Source: Rheinheimera sp. 4Y26 (GTDB lineage Bacteria > Pseudomonadota > Gammaproteobacteria > Enterobacterales > Alteromonadaceae). Taken from it: a stretch of 64,000 nucleotides of DNA. The notes below the pieces were generated by a model. It saw only the letters and a program-made list of their open reading frames with translations. It was not told where the DNA came from and did not search any database. A program made the translations under genes and the position numbers. Shown here piece after piece: positions 17,301 to 25,386 of the stretch. How positions within the stretch are numbered: position 1 is the stretch's first letter; the number at the start of each line of letters is the position of its first letter. The DNA is taken from the NCBI RefSeq assembly GCF_025245835.1, contig NZ_JAOBWS010000008.1:62001-126000 (forward strand). Direction: 5' to 3'.

Positions 17301-18882
17301 TTTGCAGTTTGGCGTCGTGTTGGCTGTAGAGCCACAGCTGATCGGCGGCACTGAGCAGAATTTTATCGCTCTGGCCTGGTAATAAGCCTAAAAACCGCCC
17401 GGCATAACGCGGCGGAATCTGCTCTTTAATACCCGGCAGTTCCGTCAGCTCACCGGTTTGCGGCTGATAACGGTAATAACCATCTTTGTTATAAAACCAA
17501 AAACTGCCATCTTCACCCCGCCAGTGGCCCAGTGAGTTGTTCTGCAATAAAGTTTGTTGTGATTCTTGTTGTAACTTTGGCGGCAAAAATGTGCGTTGTT
17601 GTGGGTCATAATAACGCAGGCCGTCGCCGGTTCTAAGCCAGAGTTTGCCATCCGGCTCAGGGTAAATGCGCCTGACCTGCATGGCAAAGTTGGCCGATAA
17701 CCCATCCGGATAAGGCAGCAGTTGTTGCCTGCCATTTTGCAGGTTTAGCTGATACAAACCCTGTTCATTCGCTATCCACAGCTGCTGCTCCTGGCCTTGA
17801 GCCAGCGCAAAAGCACCGCGGATGGCGCTATTGTTGTCCGGTGCTGAAAGGTTTTCTGCTTTGAGTTCAATATTTTTAAAACTGGTGCTGCGCGGGTGCC
17901 AGTAAAAGGCGCCATCGTCGCGGCTGGCAAGCCATAAACCGCCGTCGCTGCTGGCCACTAAATCGACAATAGCATCGTTACCAATCTGATGGCTGCTGTC
18001 GCGAAAACGCCAGAGCAGGCGTGCGTCGCGGCGGCGTTCATCAAATTCAAACAACCCTTCATTGCTGGCCAGTAACAATCTGTTCTGATGCGCCAGCATG
18101 CGCATCACCATCCGATCCGATAACAGGGTTTGAAGGCTGGCGTTGTTGTTGTGAAGTGCCGTCAGCGGCATGGCCAATAAGTTGTTGCTGCTGGCAATGT
18201 AAAGTTGCTGCTGATAAGCATAGATATGGCGGATCATGGCGCCCCGGCCATTGGCGTCAGGCAATAATAACGCTTTGCTGGTTAAACTTTGGGTGTCGAG
18301 CTGAAACAGCCCTCTGTTGCTGGCGATGAGCAACTGTTGCTGGTGTAACCACAGCTGGCGAATTCTGTTGATGCCTTCGCCACCGGGCATAGTAAATATG
18401 CGTTGTAATGTGCCCTTGCCCGGCTGATAACGATACACAGCATCATTGATGGCCAGCAATAACTGTTCGGTCGATTCTTCTACGACATCGCTCAGCACCG
18501 GCATTTCCAGCTGCTCCTGAGCGGCTAAATCCAGTTTTAGTTCAATACGCCCGCTGGTTTTATCCAGTAAAAATAAACCAACATCGGCCGAGGCAGCCCA
18601 AAGCCGCTCTTTGCTGTCTTCCAGCAGTTGCACAAAATTCAGATCGGTCAGGTTTTGTTGTTCAGACTGCACCAGCACATTGCGGGTGGCATCAAAGCGG
18701 TTTAAACCGTTGCTGGTGGCTATCCATAAAAAGCCTTCACGGTCGAGATACAGACGTTGCACTGTGCCACGCGACAAACCCTGATCGACGGTCAGCGGCA
18801 ATAACAGCGGTTTGACACTTTGTGCATAAAGCGGGGTGCTTAAGAGCCAACAGCAGGCCAGCAGGAGCAAAATACTACGCAT
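14389..18882 (-). CDS. Periplasmic-propeller sensor with PAS, GGDEF and EAL domains
   Basis: A 1,497-residue membrane signalling protein. A signal peptide starts at MRSILLLLACCW. A long periplasmic region (about 24-670) is built of repeated Trp/Leu-rich blades of the two-component-regulator propeller type, for example LYLDREGFLWIATSNGLNRF. A Y_Y_Y-like beta-sandwich (about 690-765), one membrane helix (about 783-803) and two PAS domains follow. A GGDEF domain has an intact GGDEF motif near residue 1149. The EAL domain has the signature as EVLMR near 1277 and DDFGTGYSS near 1395. It should sense an extracytoplasmic ligand and adjust c-di-GMP. Both catalytic halves look largely intact, so the direction cannot be called. 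An upstream TTG at 18936 was rejected because it would bury the signal peptide. Confidence 0.9.
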   Translation of the reverse strand: MRSILLLLACCWLLSTPLYAQSVKPLLLPLTVDQGLSRGTVQRLYLDREGFLWIATSNGLNRFDATRNVLVQSEQQNLTDLNFVQLLEDSKERLWAASADVGLFLLDKTSGRIELKLDLAAQEQLEMPVLSDVVEESTEQLLLAINDAVYRYQPGKGTLQRIFTMPGGEGINRIRQLWLHQQQLLIASNRGLFQLDTQSLTSKALLLPDANGRGAMIRHIYAYQQQLYIASSNNLLAMPLTALHNNNASLQTLLSDRMVMRMLAHQNRLLLASNEGLFEFDERRRDARLLWRFRDSSHQIGNDAIVDLVASSDGGLWLASRDDGAFYWHPRSTSFKNIELKAENLSAPDNNSAIRGAFALAQGQEQQLWIANEQGLYQLNLQNGRQQLLPYPDGLSANFAMQVRRIYPEPDGKLWLRTGDGLRYYDPQQRTFLPPKLQQESQQTLLQNNSLGHWRGEDGSFWFYNKDGYYRYQPQTGELTELPGIKEQIPPRYAGRFLGLLPGQSDKILLSAADQLWLYSQHDAKLQKIYQANDYQPGRDRFADKFSVDPQNVLWVTFQGIGLLGFDLGSLTLKHHFHADNQLLSNTVYSNELDEAGNLWFAGSYGLSRLDTKTLRMEHFSKKDGLASHAFVFAASTRLKNGDLVYGTSRGITLFDPRRLMEAPMPPEVVITSIQAMNHQINNSLGDLSGQTFHFDHDALGIEVQFSALNFRDSGKISYKFWLDGEQKLLYPEQAVPAVVFPQLKPGNYRFSVVAISPMTGMQSAPAHISLTIAAAPWRSETAITAYASALLVLLLLWWQARRKQRRLLANAHQKLRASEQRLKQALEAVDSGAWEWHAHKNSIYAQRIHQMLGYNEDLNPLTMPQHLSLIHPDDREAYQQAWQRFVSAPDKIFDHSYRMQHKSGRWIWFRDIGKVTELSAQNKIERVIGTYSNITETRVSKEKARLFGEAFQQTRDWVVLLDLEQRVIAANQSFTDVFGNMDEYLHNPRTHDLGISLNRRRFYTRLLSGMTVNQHWQGEETVLCPDGTERPTLINITAVGDDLQVEFFVLVFTDITAQKQAEEELRYLASYDILTGLPNRALLMDRIYHGIEAAKRQRRSLALCFIDLDKFKQINDSLGHDIGDLLLKKVAKRLTDTLRESDSVARLGGDEFVVLLEGYKNDDNISHVARKMIKTIGEPMQLGAHTVSISPSIGIAVYPEDASDAKELLKHADVAMYHAKDSGRNNFQFFINEMNEKAYMQLAKETMLRSAYQQSEFINYYQPIYDSRSQQMVGVEVLMRWQSANGLVPPSEFIPLAEDLRLIVPMTLDLLERALSDLQRWHQAGFPVYLSVNLSTHHLAQEDLSRQTSLLLKKYQIPARCLRFEVTESALMQDHEIAIATMLALSEQGIVLALDDFGTGYSSLKYLKELPIDAIKIDRSFVKDIGIDSNDETIIDAMLSMANSLGMYCIAEGVETEQQLAFFTQRQCYFIQGYLFAKPMPAAELLERLKLEHQLG

Positions 18883-19020
18883 CAGAGCTCTGTGACTGAA
18901 GAAACATATGAGTATTGTCTGTTGTCGGGATGTCAATAAAATTGAAAATATCGCAATTGACTGGCCAAAGTCCAGAAGATCCCGCTGTTTTTGCGTTATA
19001 TCACCACTTTTATCGATAAG

Positions 19021-20013
19021 CTAAAGTGGGGACAAGGCCACCATCAGCAGTAACCAGCCACTGGCAATTAATAACACCACGGCATGCTGAAATTGCCGGC
19101 TGATTTGCACAAAACGTTGAATATCATAGGCATTGGGTTCTGCCGGAGGGCCAAATCGAATACGGCGTTGTTTGGTGGCACTGTAATAACGCGGGCCTGC
19201 TAAATTGCGCTGTAAAGCAGCGCTGCTGGCGGCCAGTAACCAGCGCTGCGGCAATGCATAATCACCATCTTGAGCCAGCTTGCGGTAATAATGACTGCCG
19301 CGCCAGTTTTGTAGCAGTGCCAGCAGCAGCGCGCTCAGCCACTGCGGCAACCAGGCCAGTAAGCCGAATAACCGGCTGACCGGCTGACCAAAGTCAGCAA
19401 AATCGGGTTGTTTGGGATTCCAGCATTGTTGTAATTCCAGCAAAAGCCGGTAGCCAAAAGCGGCCAGGCCACCACCGGCTAAAAACCAGAACAACACGCC
19501 AAACCATTGTTTGGCCAGGCGCAATGTCAGGCTTTCAATACTGGCTTTACAAAGTCCAACCTGGGATAACTGCTGACTCTGGCGCAGCACCAGAGGTTTG
19601 ATCAGATCGCGCGCCAGACTGAGTTGTTGTTTTTCAACGGCTGCCGCCACCTGCAATGCCTGCTGTCTGGGTTGTTGCCAGTCAAGACAACAATACAGCA
19701 GCAGGGCGTGCCAGAATTCCGGCCACTCTGACAAACTGGCAAAAGCTGCCGCTAAAGCGAGCAGTGGCAAAACCAATACCAGCATGGCCAGTGAACCTGA
19801 AATAAAGAGTTGTTGTTTGCCATAACCTGGTTTATTCACCCTGGTGGCAAGACCTATGGCGGCCTGGCGCACCACCTGTAATGGCTGATAACTGGATGGC
19901 AGCGGAAAGATGGCACTCAGTGCAATCATCAACAGTGCCAGCAAAGGCTGCTGCAACAACGGCTGTTGCAGCACAGTTAAAAATTCAGGCAGTTGCAGTG
20001 CAGGCCAGTCCAC
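19021..20013 (-). CDS. CobD/CbiB-family membrane protein (cobalamin biosynthesis-like)
   Basis: A 330-residue protein with four to five hydrophobic segments and the CbiB-like pattern RVNKPGYGKQQLF, LLYCCLDWQQ, and a C-terminal block with GPRYY and R-R-R-FG-P. CbiB joins aminopropanol (phosphate) to adenosylcobyric acid in B12 synthesis. The match is by general pattern, and the expected motifs are loose. No other cobalamin genes or B12 riboswitch are nearby. It starts 7 bases after mtnN, so the two are co-transcribed. It could be a diverged family member with another role. Confidence 0.55.
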   Translation of the reverse strand: MDWPALQLPEFLTVLQQPLLQQPLLALLMIALSAIFPLPSSYQPLQVVRQAAIGLATRVNKPGYGKQQLFISGSLAMLVLVLPLLALAAAFASLSEWPEFWHALLLYCCLDWQQPRQQALQVAAAVEKQQLSLARDLIKPLVLRQSQQLSQVGLCKASIESLTLRLAKQWFGVLFWFLAGGGLAAFGYRLLLELQQCWNPKQPDFADFGQPVSRLFGLLAWLPQWLSALLLALLQNWRGSHYYRKLAQDGDYALPQRWLLAASSAALQRNLAGPRYYSATKQRRIRFGPPAEPNAYDIQRFVQISRQFQHAVVLLIASGWLLLMVALSPL

Positions 20014-20020
20014 AATGCAC

Positions 20021-20731
20021 TCAGATGCTCAGGGCTTGAAGTTTAGGTAATAATGCCATCACCATAGCGCTGCTGTTGCGTGATGCTACTTCCAGATAAG
20101 CATCAAAAGAGGTTGGCGATTCTTTGCCGGCGATATCGCTTAAGCTACGGATCACCACAAAAGGGGTGTTCAGCTGAAAACAGGCCTGGGCAATAGCCGC
20201 GCCTTCCATTTCTACCGCCAGCATGGCCGGAAAAGTAGCGCGGGTTTTGGCAATCCGCTCAGGATCGCACATAAACACATCACCAGTGGTGATGAGGCCC
20301 TTTTTGGTTTTGCAAAAACCAAGAGAAGCAATACATTGTTCTGCGGCGTCAATCAGCGCCGGATGAGCTGTAAAAGCAGCAGGTAAACGTGGCACCTGAC
20401 CTGGTTCATAACCAAAAGCAGTCACATCCACATCGTGGTGGCGCAGTTCGGTTGAAATCACAATATCACCCACGTTCAGTTCAGGGTCAAAACCACCGGC
20501 TGAGCCAGTGTTGATCACTGCGTCCGGCTTAAACTGGCTGATCAGTAAAGTGGTAGCCACAGCTGCCGTAACTTTACCAATGCCCGATTGTACCAGCACC
20601 ACATCTACGCCATTGAGCTTGCCCTGATGGAAGGCAAAACCGGCAATCTGCACTGTGTTGGCATGGGTCAGTTGTTGTTTAAGCAGGGCGATTTCCTGCT
20701 CCATGGCTCCGATAATTCCGACAAGCTGCAT
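20021..20731 (-). CDS. mtnN: 5'-methylthioadenosine/S-adenosylhomocysteine nucleosidase
   Basis: A 236-residue nucleosidase that cleaves methylthioadenosine, S-adenosylhomocysteine and 5'-deoxyadenosine in SAM recycling. Its hallmarks are GIIGAMEQE (catalytic E13, the equivalent of E. coli E12), NTGSAGGF, AVEMEGAAIAQ, and the proton donor Asp in SLSDIAGKES. Length is close to E. coli Pfs (232). It heads a two-gene unit with the CbiB-like gene. 5'-Deoxyadenosine removal supports radical-SAM enzymes such as MiaB in this window. Confidence 0.97.
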   Translation of the reverse strand: MQLVGIIGAMEQEIALLKQQLTHANTVQIAGFAFHQGKLNGVDVVLVQSGIGKVTAAVATTLLISQFKPDAVINTGSAGGFDPELNVGDIVISTELRHHDVDVTAFGYEPGQVPRLPAAFTAHPALIDAAEQCIASLGFCKTKKGLITTGDVFMCDPERIAKTRATFPAMLAVEMEGAAIAQACFQLNTPFVVIRSLSDIAGKESPTSFDAYLEVASRNSSAMVMALLPKLQALSI

Positions 20732-20793
20732 AAGGTTCTCACTAAGTAAAAAGCCACATTATACGAACTGTGGCTTTGGCTTGCCGAACTTTT

Positions 20794-21690
20794 TCAAACC
20801 GCTGCAACCTTGATAGTGCCGGCGGCACCTTTGGTCAGTTTGCCTGCCTGGTAGTCGCGAATGGCCTGTTCTATTTCCGCGGCACTGTTCATCACAAAGG
20901 GGCCATATTGCACCACAGGCTCGCCTATAGGTTTGGCTGCCAGAACCAGAAGCCGCACCGCAGTTTTGGCCACAAGGTGCAGCGTATCACCTTTACCCAG
21001 CACGGCCGCATGATGGGTTTTCACCAGACTGTGGCTGCCATCGGCACTGATATGCACCTCACCTTCAAAAGGATATACCAGCGCATTATGTTCAGACGGC
21101 AGCGCTACGTGCAGCTCGCTGCCGGCCGGTAAGCTCAGATCGTAATACTGTGGATCTGTGCTTAAGCCCTGTATCGGCCCTGGCGTTTGCTGGCTTTCAG
21201 TACTGATTTTAAGTAGACCGGCAATTACCACGGCAGTGCCGCCATCGGTTAAAGTGCGGCGACCAAGCTGCGCTGGTTTTAAATCGACATAAGCCGGATC
21301 TTTCATTTTTTCGGCGGCTGGCAAATTTAACCACAGCTGAAAACCACGCATCAGGCCGGATTCCTGTTGTGGCATTTCCGAGTGAATAATGCCACTGCCG
21401 GCGGTCATCCACTGCACACCACCCGACATTAAATGGCCTTCATTGCCCAAATGGTCCTGATGCAACATATGGCCATCCAGCATATAAGTGACAGTTTCAA
21501 AACCCCGGTGCGGGTGGGGCGGGAAACCGGCGATATAGTCTGATGCCTGGTCTGAGCCAAAACAGTCCAGCATTAAAAAAGGATCGAGCCGGAGCTGTTG
21601 TTGTAAACCCAGGCTGCGGCGGATTTTTACGCCAGCTCCGTCCGACACCATTTGCGCTGGGATCAGCTGTTGAATATGACGTTCGCTCAT
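20794..21690 (-). CDS. Pirin-family protein
   Basis: A 298-residue bicupin of the pirin/YhhW family. The metal ligands are in the N-terminal cupin: two histidines in FPPHPHRGFETVTY, and the His and Glu in GIIHSEMP. Bacterial members include quercetin dioxygenases and redox-linked regulators. The C-terminal pirin domain runs from about residue 175. It appears to be a single gene with an AGGTAACTT leader before the ATG. No substrate can be assigned. Confidence 0.9.
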   Translation of the reverse strand: MSERHIQQLIPAQMVSDGAGVKIRRSLGLQQQLRLDPFLMLDCFGSDQASDYIAGFPPHPHRGFETVTYMLDGHMLHQDHLGNEGHLMSGGVQWMTAGSGIIHSEMPQQESGLMRGFQLWLNLPAAEKMKDPAYVDLKPAQLGRRTLTDGGTAVVIAGLLKISTESQQTPGPIQGLSTDPQYYDLSLPAGSELHVALPSEHNALVYPFEGEVHISADGSHSLVKTHHAAVLGKGDTLHLVAKTAVRLLVLAAKPIGEPVVQYGPFVMNSAAEIEQAIRDYQAGKLTKGAAGTIKVAAV

Positions 21691-21795
21691 TTAAGTTACC
21701 TGTTGTGTTTAACTTTGCATGAGCTAAGTAAACGCCATTTTAGTTAGATAGAAAAGCGCATATAAACGCGCTTTATGTCCTAAAAATTAGAATTA

Positions 21796-22392
21796 TTAGG
21801 CGCTGGTTGTTGCCATTTGCCGCTCATGCTGCAACAGCCAGACTTTGCGGCCTAAACCGCCGGCATAACCGGTCAGGCTGCCGTTGTTACCAATCACTCT
21901 GTGGCAAGGCACCACTATCGCCAGTGGATTACGGCCATTGGCCGCACCGACAGCCCGCACTGCTTTGGGATTCTGAATAAAATCAGCAATGGCGCCATAA
22001 CTGCAGCTTTGGCCATAAGGAATATGCAGCAACGCCTGCCACACTTGCTGCTGAAAGGCTGTGCCTGTAGCTGCAAGTGGCAGACTAAAACAGGTTCTTT
22101 GCCCGGCAAAATACTCTTTAAGCTGCTTAAGCGCCTGCTGAAGATGCTGTTGAGCTTGTTCAGTTGGATAAAGAGCCTTTTGTGCCTGTATTGCTAAAGT
22201 TTGGCTGGAAGCCTGCGCAGTTAAATTACCGCTTCGCACCGGCGCCAGTGTTGTTGCTTTTACTGCGGCAAGTTCAGCTGTGAGTTCATCGGTAAAAACA
22301 ATAGCCTTGATACCATGCTCATTGGCTTGGATCTCAAGTTGGCCAATGGGGGTTGCCATAACGGCTGAAAGATTTGTCTGTGCCTGGTTCAT
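21796..22392 (-). CDS. ogt: Methylated-DNA--protein-cysteine methyltransferase
   Basis: A 198-residue suicide repair protein that takes methyl groups from O6-methylguanine (and O4-methylthymine). The acceptor is C163 in [10 protein letters not shown], preceded by the YGAIA and [11 protein letters not shown] helix-turn-helix/Arg-finger segment. The ATG at 22392 is preferred over a later in-frame ATG (residue 12) because AAAGGA lies upstream of it. A Gln-rich insert (about residues 60-90) makes it longer than E. coli Ogt. It lies 36 bases after the Ada-AlkA gene and is probably co-transcribed with it. Confidence 0.95.
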   Translation of the reverse strand: MNQAQTNLSAVMATPIGQLEIQANEHGIKAIVFTDELTAELAAVKATTLAPVRSGNLTAQASSQTLAIQAQKALYPTEQAQQHLQQALKQLKEYFAGQRTCFSLPLAATGTAFQQQVWQALLHIPYGQSCSYGAIADFIQNPKAVRAVGAANGRNPLAIVVPCHRVIGNNGSLTGYAGGLGRKVWLLQHERQMATTSA

Positions 22393-22428
22393 CCTGCTGT
22401 CCTTTGATGCTGGTATTTTGGGGCAATA

Positions 22429-23853
22429 TCAGTTGTTGCTGCTGTTTGCTGTCTTTTTGGCGGGCAGGCCAAACCATAGCTGTAAAGTGGCATAACTGCG
22501 CCATGGGCTCAGGCTGGCCGGACTGAGCGGGTTGTCCCGTGCGGCCAGCGCTTTTTGAATGCCTAAATCGCCTGCTAACCAGATATCACTATCAGACAGA
22601 CCACGCATTTTGCTGTACGCCACTGTCCATGGCCCTATGCCTTTAACATTAAGCCAGCTATCGGGGTCGGCCAACGGATCTGCGACCACAGCTTTAGCCA
22701 GTCCCCACAGCGTGTCACGTCTGGCCTGCGGCACTTTAATCATCGATAAATCCGAATGAATAATTTGTAGGGGCGTTGGGAATAATTTTTTACCGTTTTG
22801 CCCGGGCAAATCGCTGCCAAGAGCGCTAACCAGCCGGTTAAGCTGAGTGCGGGCGCCGGCCACACTGACTTGCTGGCCAAGCACTGCGCGAACTGCGGCT
22901 TCCCAGGCTGACCAGACACCGGGAATACGGATGCCCGGTTGCAGTTTATCGCCAAAAAAAGGCAGCAGCTGCTGCTCTATGGTCATCATATCGGCATCTA
23001 AATCCAGCAAACGGCGAATATGCGCTATCACAGTGTTCAGGCTGTCCGGGTAAGGCCAGTACAGGGTCAGTTGCAGATGATTGTCTGATGCCGGTGTTAC
23101 TTCAAACCAGCCGCTGCGGCTTTGGCTCTGTGCAGTTGCCTCTTGCGCAGGCAAGGAAAAAGTGCGGCCATAACTTTGCAGCCCAAGCCACTCCAGGCCA
23201 TCCAGGCTGCGCGCTTGCCAGAACTGTATTAATAAATCCCAGTTGAGCGGTGGACGGTACGGTAGTTTTAAGGTCAGCATCGGGGTACTCGTTAAGTCTG
23301 GTTTACGGCGGATTTGGCTTGGTGTTAGTTGCAGTTGTTTATTAAAAGCATCGTTAAAACGGCGCACACTGTGAAAACCAGCCTGCAGGGCAATATCGGC
23401 AACCGGCAAAGTGGTTTGATGTAACAAAGTTTTGGCAAACAGCAGCTGTTGATACAAGGCATATTGTTTTGGTGATACACCAAGTTCACGTTGAAACAGT
23501 TTGCGTAAATAACGCTCACTAATGCCAAGACGGCTGACAAGCAGGTTCAGATCACCGTCAATCAGCGCACCTTCGGCAATTAAACGCAGTGCCCGTTGCA
23601 GTGTACTATTGCTACCTTGCCAGGCCGGTGAGCCGGGCGCACTGTCGGGGCGGCAACGCAAACAGGGCCGGTAACCTGCAGCAGCTGCTGCTGTGGCGGT
23701 TGGGTAATAACAAACGCCACTTTCAGCGGGCAGCCGCGCCGGGCACACCGGTCGGCAGTAAATGCCGGTGCTTTGCACCGCAATATAAAACAGGCCATCA
23801 AACCTTTTATCGCGGCTTAAGCGGGCTTGCTGACATTGTTGTGCACTGAGCAT
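22429..23853 (-). CDS. Ada regulator-AlkA glycosylase fusion
   Basis: A 474-residue fusion. The N-terminal Ada zinc domain holds the four cysteines C33, C37, C64 and C67 (IYCRPVCPAR, YRPCLRCRPD). C33 corresponds to the methylphosphotriester acceptor. An AraC-type double helix-turn-helix follows (about 85-180), then an AlkA_N domain (about 195-300) and an HhH-GPD glycosylase (about 310-470). The latter has KGIGPWTVAY and a catalytic Asp in LAGDLGIQ. Methylation of the zinc site should switch it to an activator of alkylation repair, and the AlkA half removes 3-methyladenine. It lacks the O6-methyltransferase domain of E. coli Ada, which the adjacent ogt supplies. The ATG at 23853 is chosen over an upstream start at 23898. 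Confidence 0.92.
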   Translation of the reverse strand: MLSAQQCQQARLSRDKRFDGLFYIAVQSTGIYCRPVCPARLPAESGVCYYPTATAAAAAGYRPCLRCRPDSAPGSPAWQGSNSTLQRALRLIAEGALIDGDLNLLVSRLGISERYLRKLFQRELGVSPKQYALYQQLLFAKTLLHQTTLPVADIALQAGFHSVRRFNDAFNKQLQLTPSQIRRKPDLTSTPMLTLKLPYRPPLNWDLLIQFWQARSLDGLEWLGLQSYGRTFSLPAQEATAQSQSRSGWFEVTPASDNHLQLTLYWPYPDSLNTVIAHIRRLLDLDADMMTIEQQLLPFFGDKLQPGIRIPGVWSAWEAAVRAVLGQQVSVAGARTQLNRLVSALGSDLPGQNGKKLFPTPLQIIHSDLSMIKVPQARRDTLWGLAKAVVADPLADPDSWLNVKGIGPWTVAYSKMRGLSDSDIWLAGDLGIQKALAARDNPLSPASLSPWRSYATLQLWFGLPAKKTANSSNN

Positions 23854-23940
23854 AAGCTGTGTTCCACCTTCAAAACTGTGCTCAGTGTACCTTGTCACGG
23901 CTGCCGGATCAGCCAGATCCGGTACTCAATCAAAAAATTG

Positions 23941-24942
23941 TCAGATGTTTAAATCCACCTGCTGGACGAGTCCGGCTGTGCCTTGTTGCGACAGAAAAAT
24001 ACCACTGCGGGCAATACGCCCAAGCAGCGCCTGGCCATCATATAAACCAAAGGAGGTGGCCACAGAGCTGGTGGAGATTGCCGCTATGCCAAAGTCAGCC
24101 AGAGGTTTTTGCCTGGAGACACCATCCCACAGCTGAAGCTGTTGCCAGCTTTTATCCTGAGCGTCAATAAAGCCGTTTTGGTCGTTATCAAGTTGCGCAA
24201 GCTCGGTAAAACCCTGATTACTGGCCGGGCCAAATAATTCCAGGCCTGAATCGGCTTTACCGTTCTGGTTTTTATCATGCACCAGATAATACTGGCCACT
24301 GCCAAGACCCGGCAGCAGGCCTTCAGAACCTTGACCGCTAAAGTCAAAGCTGCTGCCTGTTGTTTGCAGCTGCACCGGACTGCCATTGAGGCTCAGCACT
24401 AAGGGATCTTTCAGCGCGGCCTGCTGATAACTTTGAAATGACACATATTCTTCCTGCATTTCAAACGCAAAAGACCAGCTGATATTGCTGCCATCGGCCA
24501 AAGTGGCTTCGCCACTAAAGCTTGCACTCAACTCCTGATAACGATAATTAAATTCCAAAATGGTGCTGCCGTTGTCGGCCTGGGGCGTTTCATTGTTGCC
24601 AGTCTGCGTATTTTGTTGCTGCTGAGCGGCAATTTTTTGCGCTGAACTACCTTCAATCCAGGACAATAATTTGCCGGATGTCAGTTGTTCCAGAATACGT
24701 TTCACCACGCCTATGCTTTGTAAGGCATTAAAAGGTAACGCATCTTCATTTTGTTCTTCAGATGCCTTAGACTCGGTGCTGATTTTTTCAGCGACCGCAG
24801 GCTCCGGCATTGGTTTGTCGATAACTGGGACCACCGGACGCTGCGCTTGGGTAGGGCGGTTCGGAATTTGCAAACGGCTTTGCTGAAAAATCGCTTGTTC
24901 CTGTACGGCAAATTGTTGTGTAGCTGTGACGATATTCATCAT
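23941..24942 (-). CDS. Unrecognised protein with EF-hand-like calcium loops
   Basis: I do not recognise this 333-residue protein. No signal peptide or membrane segment is obvious. The first 120 residues are Gln/Pro/Glu-rich and probably disordered. A central beta-rich part (about 125-220) precedes two acidic loops, DKNQNGKAD (from 223) and DNDQNGFIDAQD (252-263). Together with SGLELFG and LQLWD they resemble the paired EF-hand-like loops of large secreted calcium-binding and haemolysin-type proteins. GGAGCTT before the ATG is a good ribosome binding site. The gene is divergent from the HopJ-family gene and follows nothing obvious. Calcium binding is inferred from the motifs only. Confidence 0.6.
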   Translation of the reverse strand: MMNIVTATQQFAVQEQAIFQQSRLQIPNRPTQAQRPVVPVIDKPMPEPAVAEKISTESKASEEQNEDALPFNALQSIGVVKRILEQLTSGKLLSWIEGSSAQKIAAQQQQNTQTGNNETPQADNGSTILEFNYRYQELSASFSGEATLADGSNISWSFAFEMQEEYVSFQSYQQAALKDPLVLSLNGSPVQLQTTGSSFDFSGQGSEGLLPGLGSGQYYLVHDKNQNGKADSGLELFGPASNQGFTELAQLDNDQNGFIDAQDKSWQQLQLWDGVSRQKPLADFGIAAISTSSVATSFGLYDGQALLGRIARSGIFLSQQGTAGLVQQVDLNI

Positions 24943-25014
24943 AAGCTCCGTATTTTAACAATGATGCAATAGGGCTATCGGCAGCTGTTGGTTAAACTTT
25001 AAGCAGGTGAGGTT

Positions 25015-25365
25015 ATGTTAGAAGCTTTTTTTCGTCAGCTAAGCACTGAACCCGAAACTATTACTTTCCAGCAGAGCATCGCGCTGATTGATGCTTTATA
25101 TCAGTTTACGCCGACTGCTTTTCAAAACGGTGCACTTTGGAATGCGGCCGGGGAGAATAACGGTTCATGTAAAATTTTGTCTTTTGCCGCTATGCACAAG
25201 TTGTCTGAACCCCAGACGTTACAATTGTTTGGTGATTATTACCGGCTGGAAGTATTGCCTGACTTAAAAGGTGACAATCATGCCAATATCCGCAACTTTA
25301 TGCGTACCGGCTGGGATGGGGTAGAGTTTAGTGGTCAGGCGCTCAGGGCCAAAGCGTCCACTTAG
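25015..25365 (+). CDS. HopJ-family protein
   Basis: A 116-residue protein with the HopJ type III effector family pattern: FNNGA-like QNGALWNAAGENNGSCKIL, QTLQLFGDYYR and the C-terminal NIRNFMRTGWDGVEF. Despite the name, the family is widespread in free-living Proteobacteria without type III secretion, and its role is unknown. No secretion genes are nearby. AGGTGAGG precedes the ATG. It is convergent with the receiver gene and divergent from the EF-hand-like gene. Confidence 0.82.
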   Translation: MLEAFFRQLSTEPETITFQQSIALIDALYQFTPTAFQNGALWNAAGENNGSCKILSFAAMHKLSEPQTLQLFGDYYRLEVLPDLKGDNHANIRNFMRTGWDGVEFSGQALRAKAST

Positions 25366-25386
25366 CGCCCTTTGAAAATGCCGGCT

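Noticed and set aside
19021-20731. Cobalamin riboswitch near the CbiB-like gene
   Set aside because: The 62-base gap upstream of mtnN and the 7-base gap before the CbiB-like gene are too short to hold one.
25015-25365. Type III secretion island suggested by the HopJ name
   Set aside because: No secretion apparatus or chaperone genes are near, and HopJ-family proteins are common in bacteria without type III secretion.
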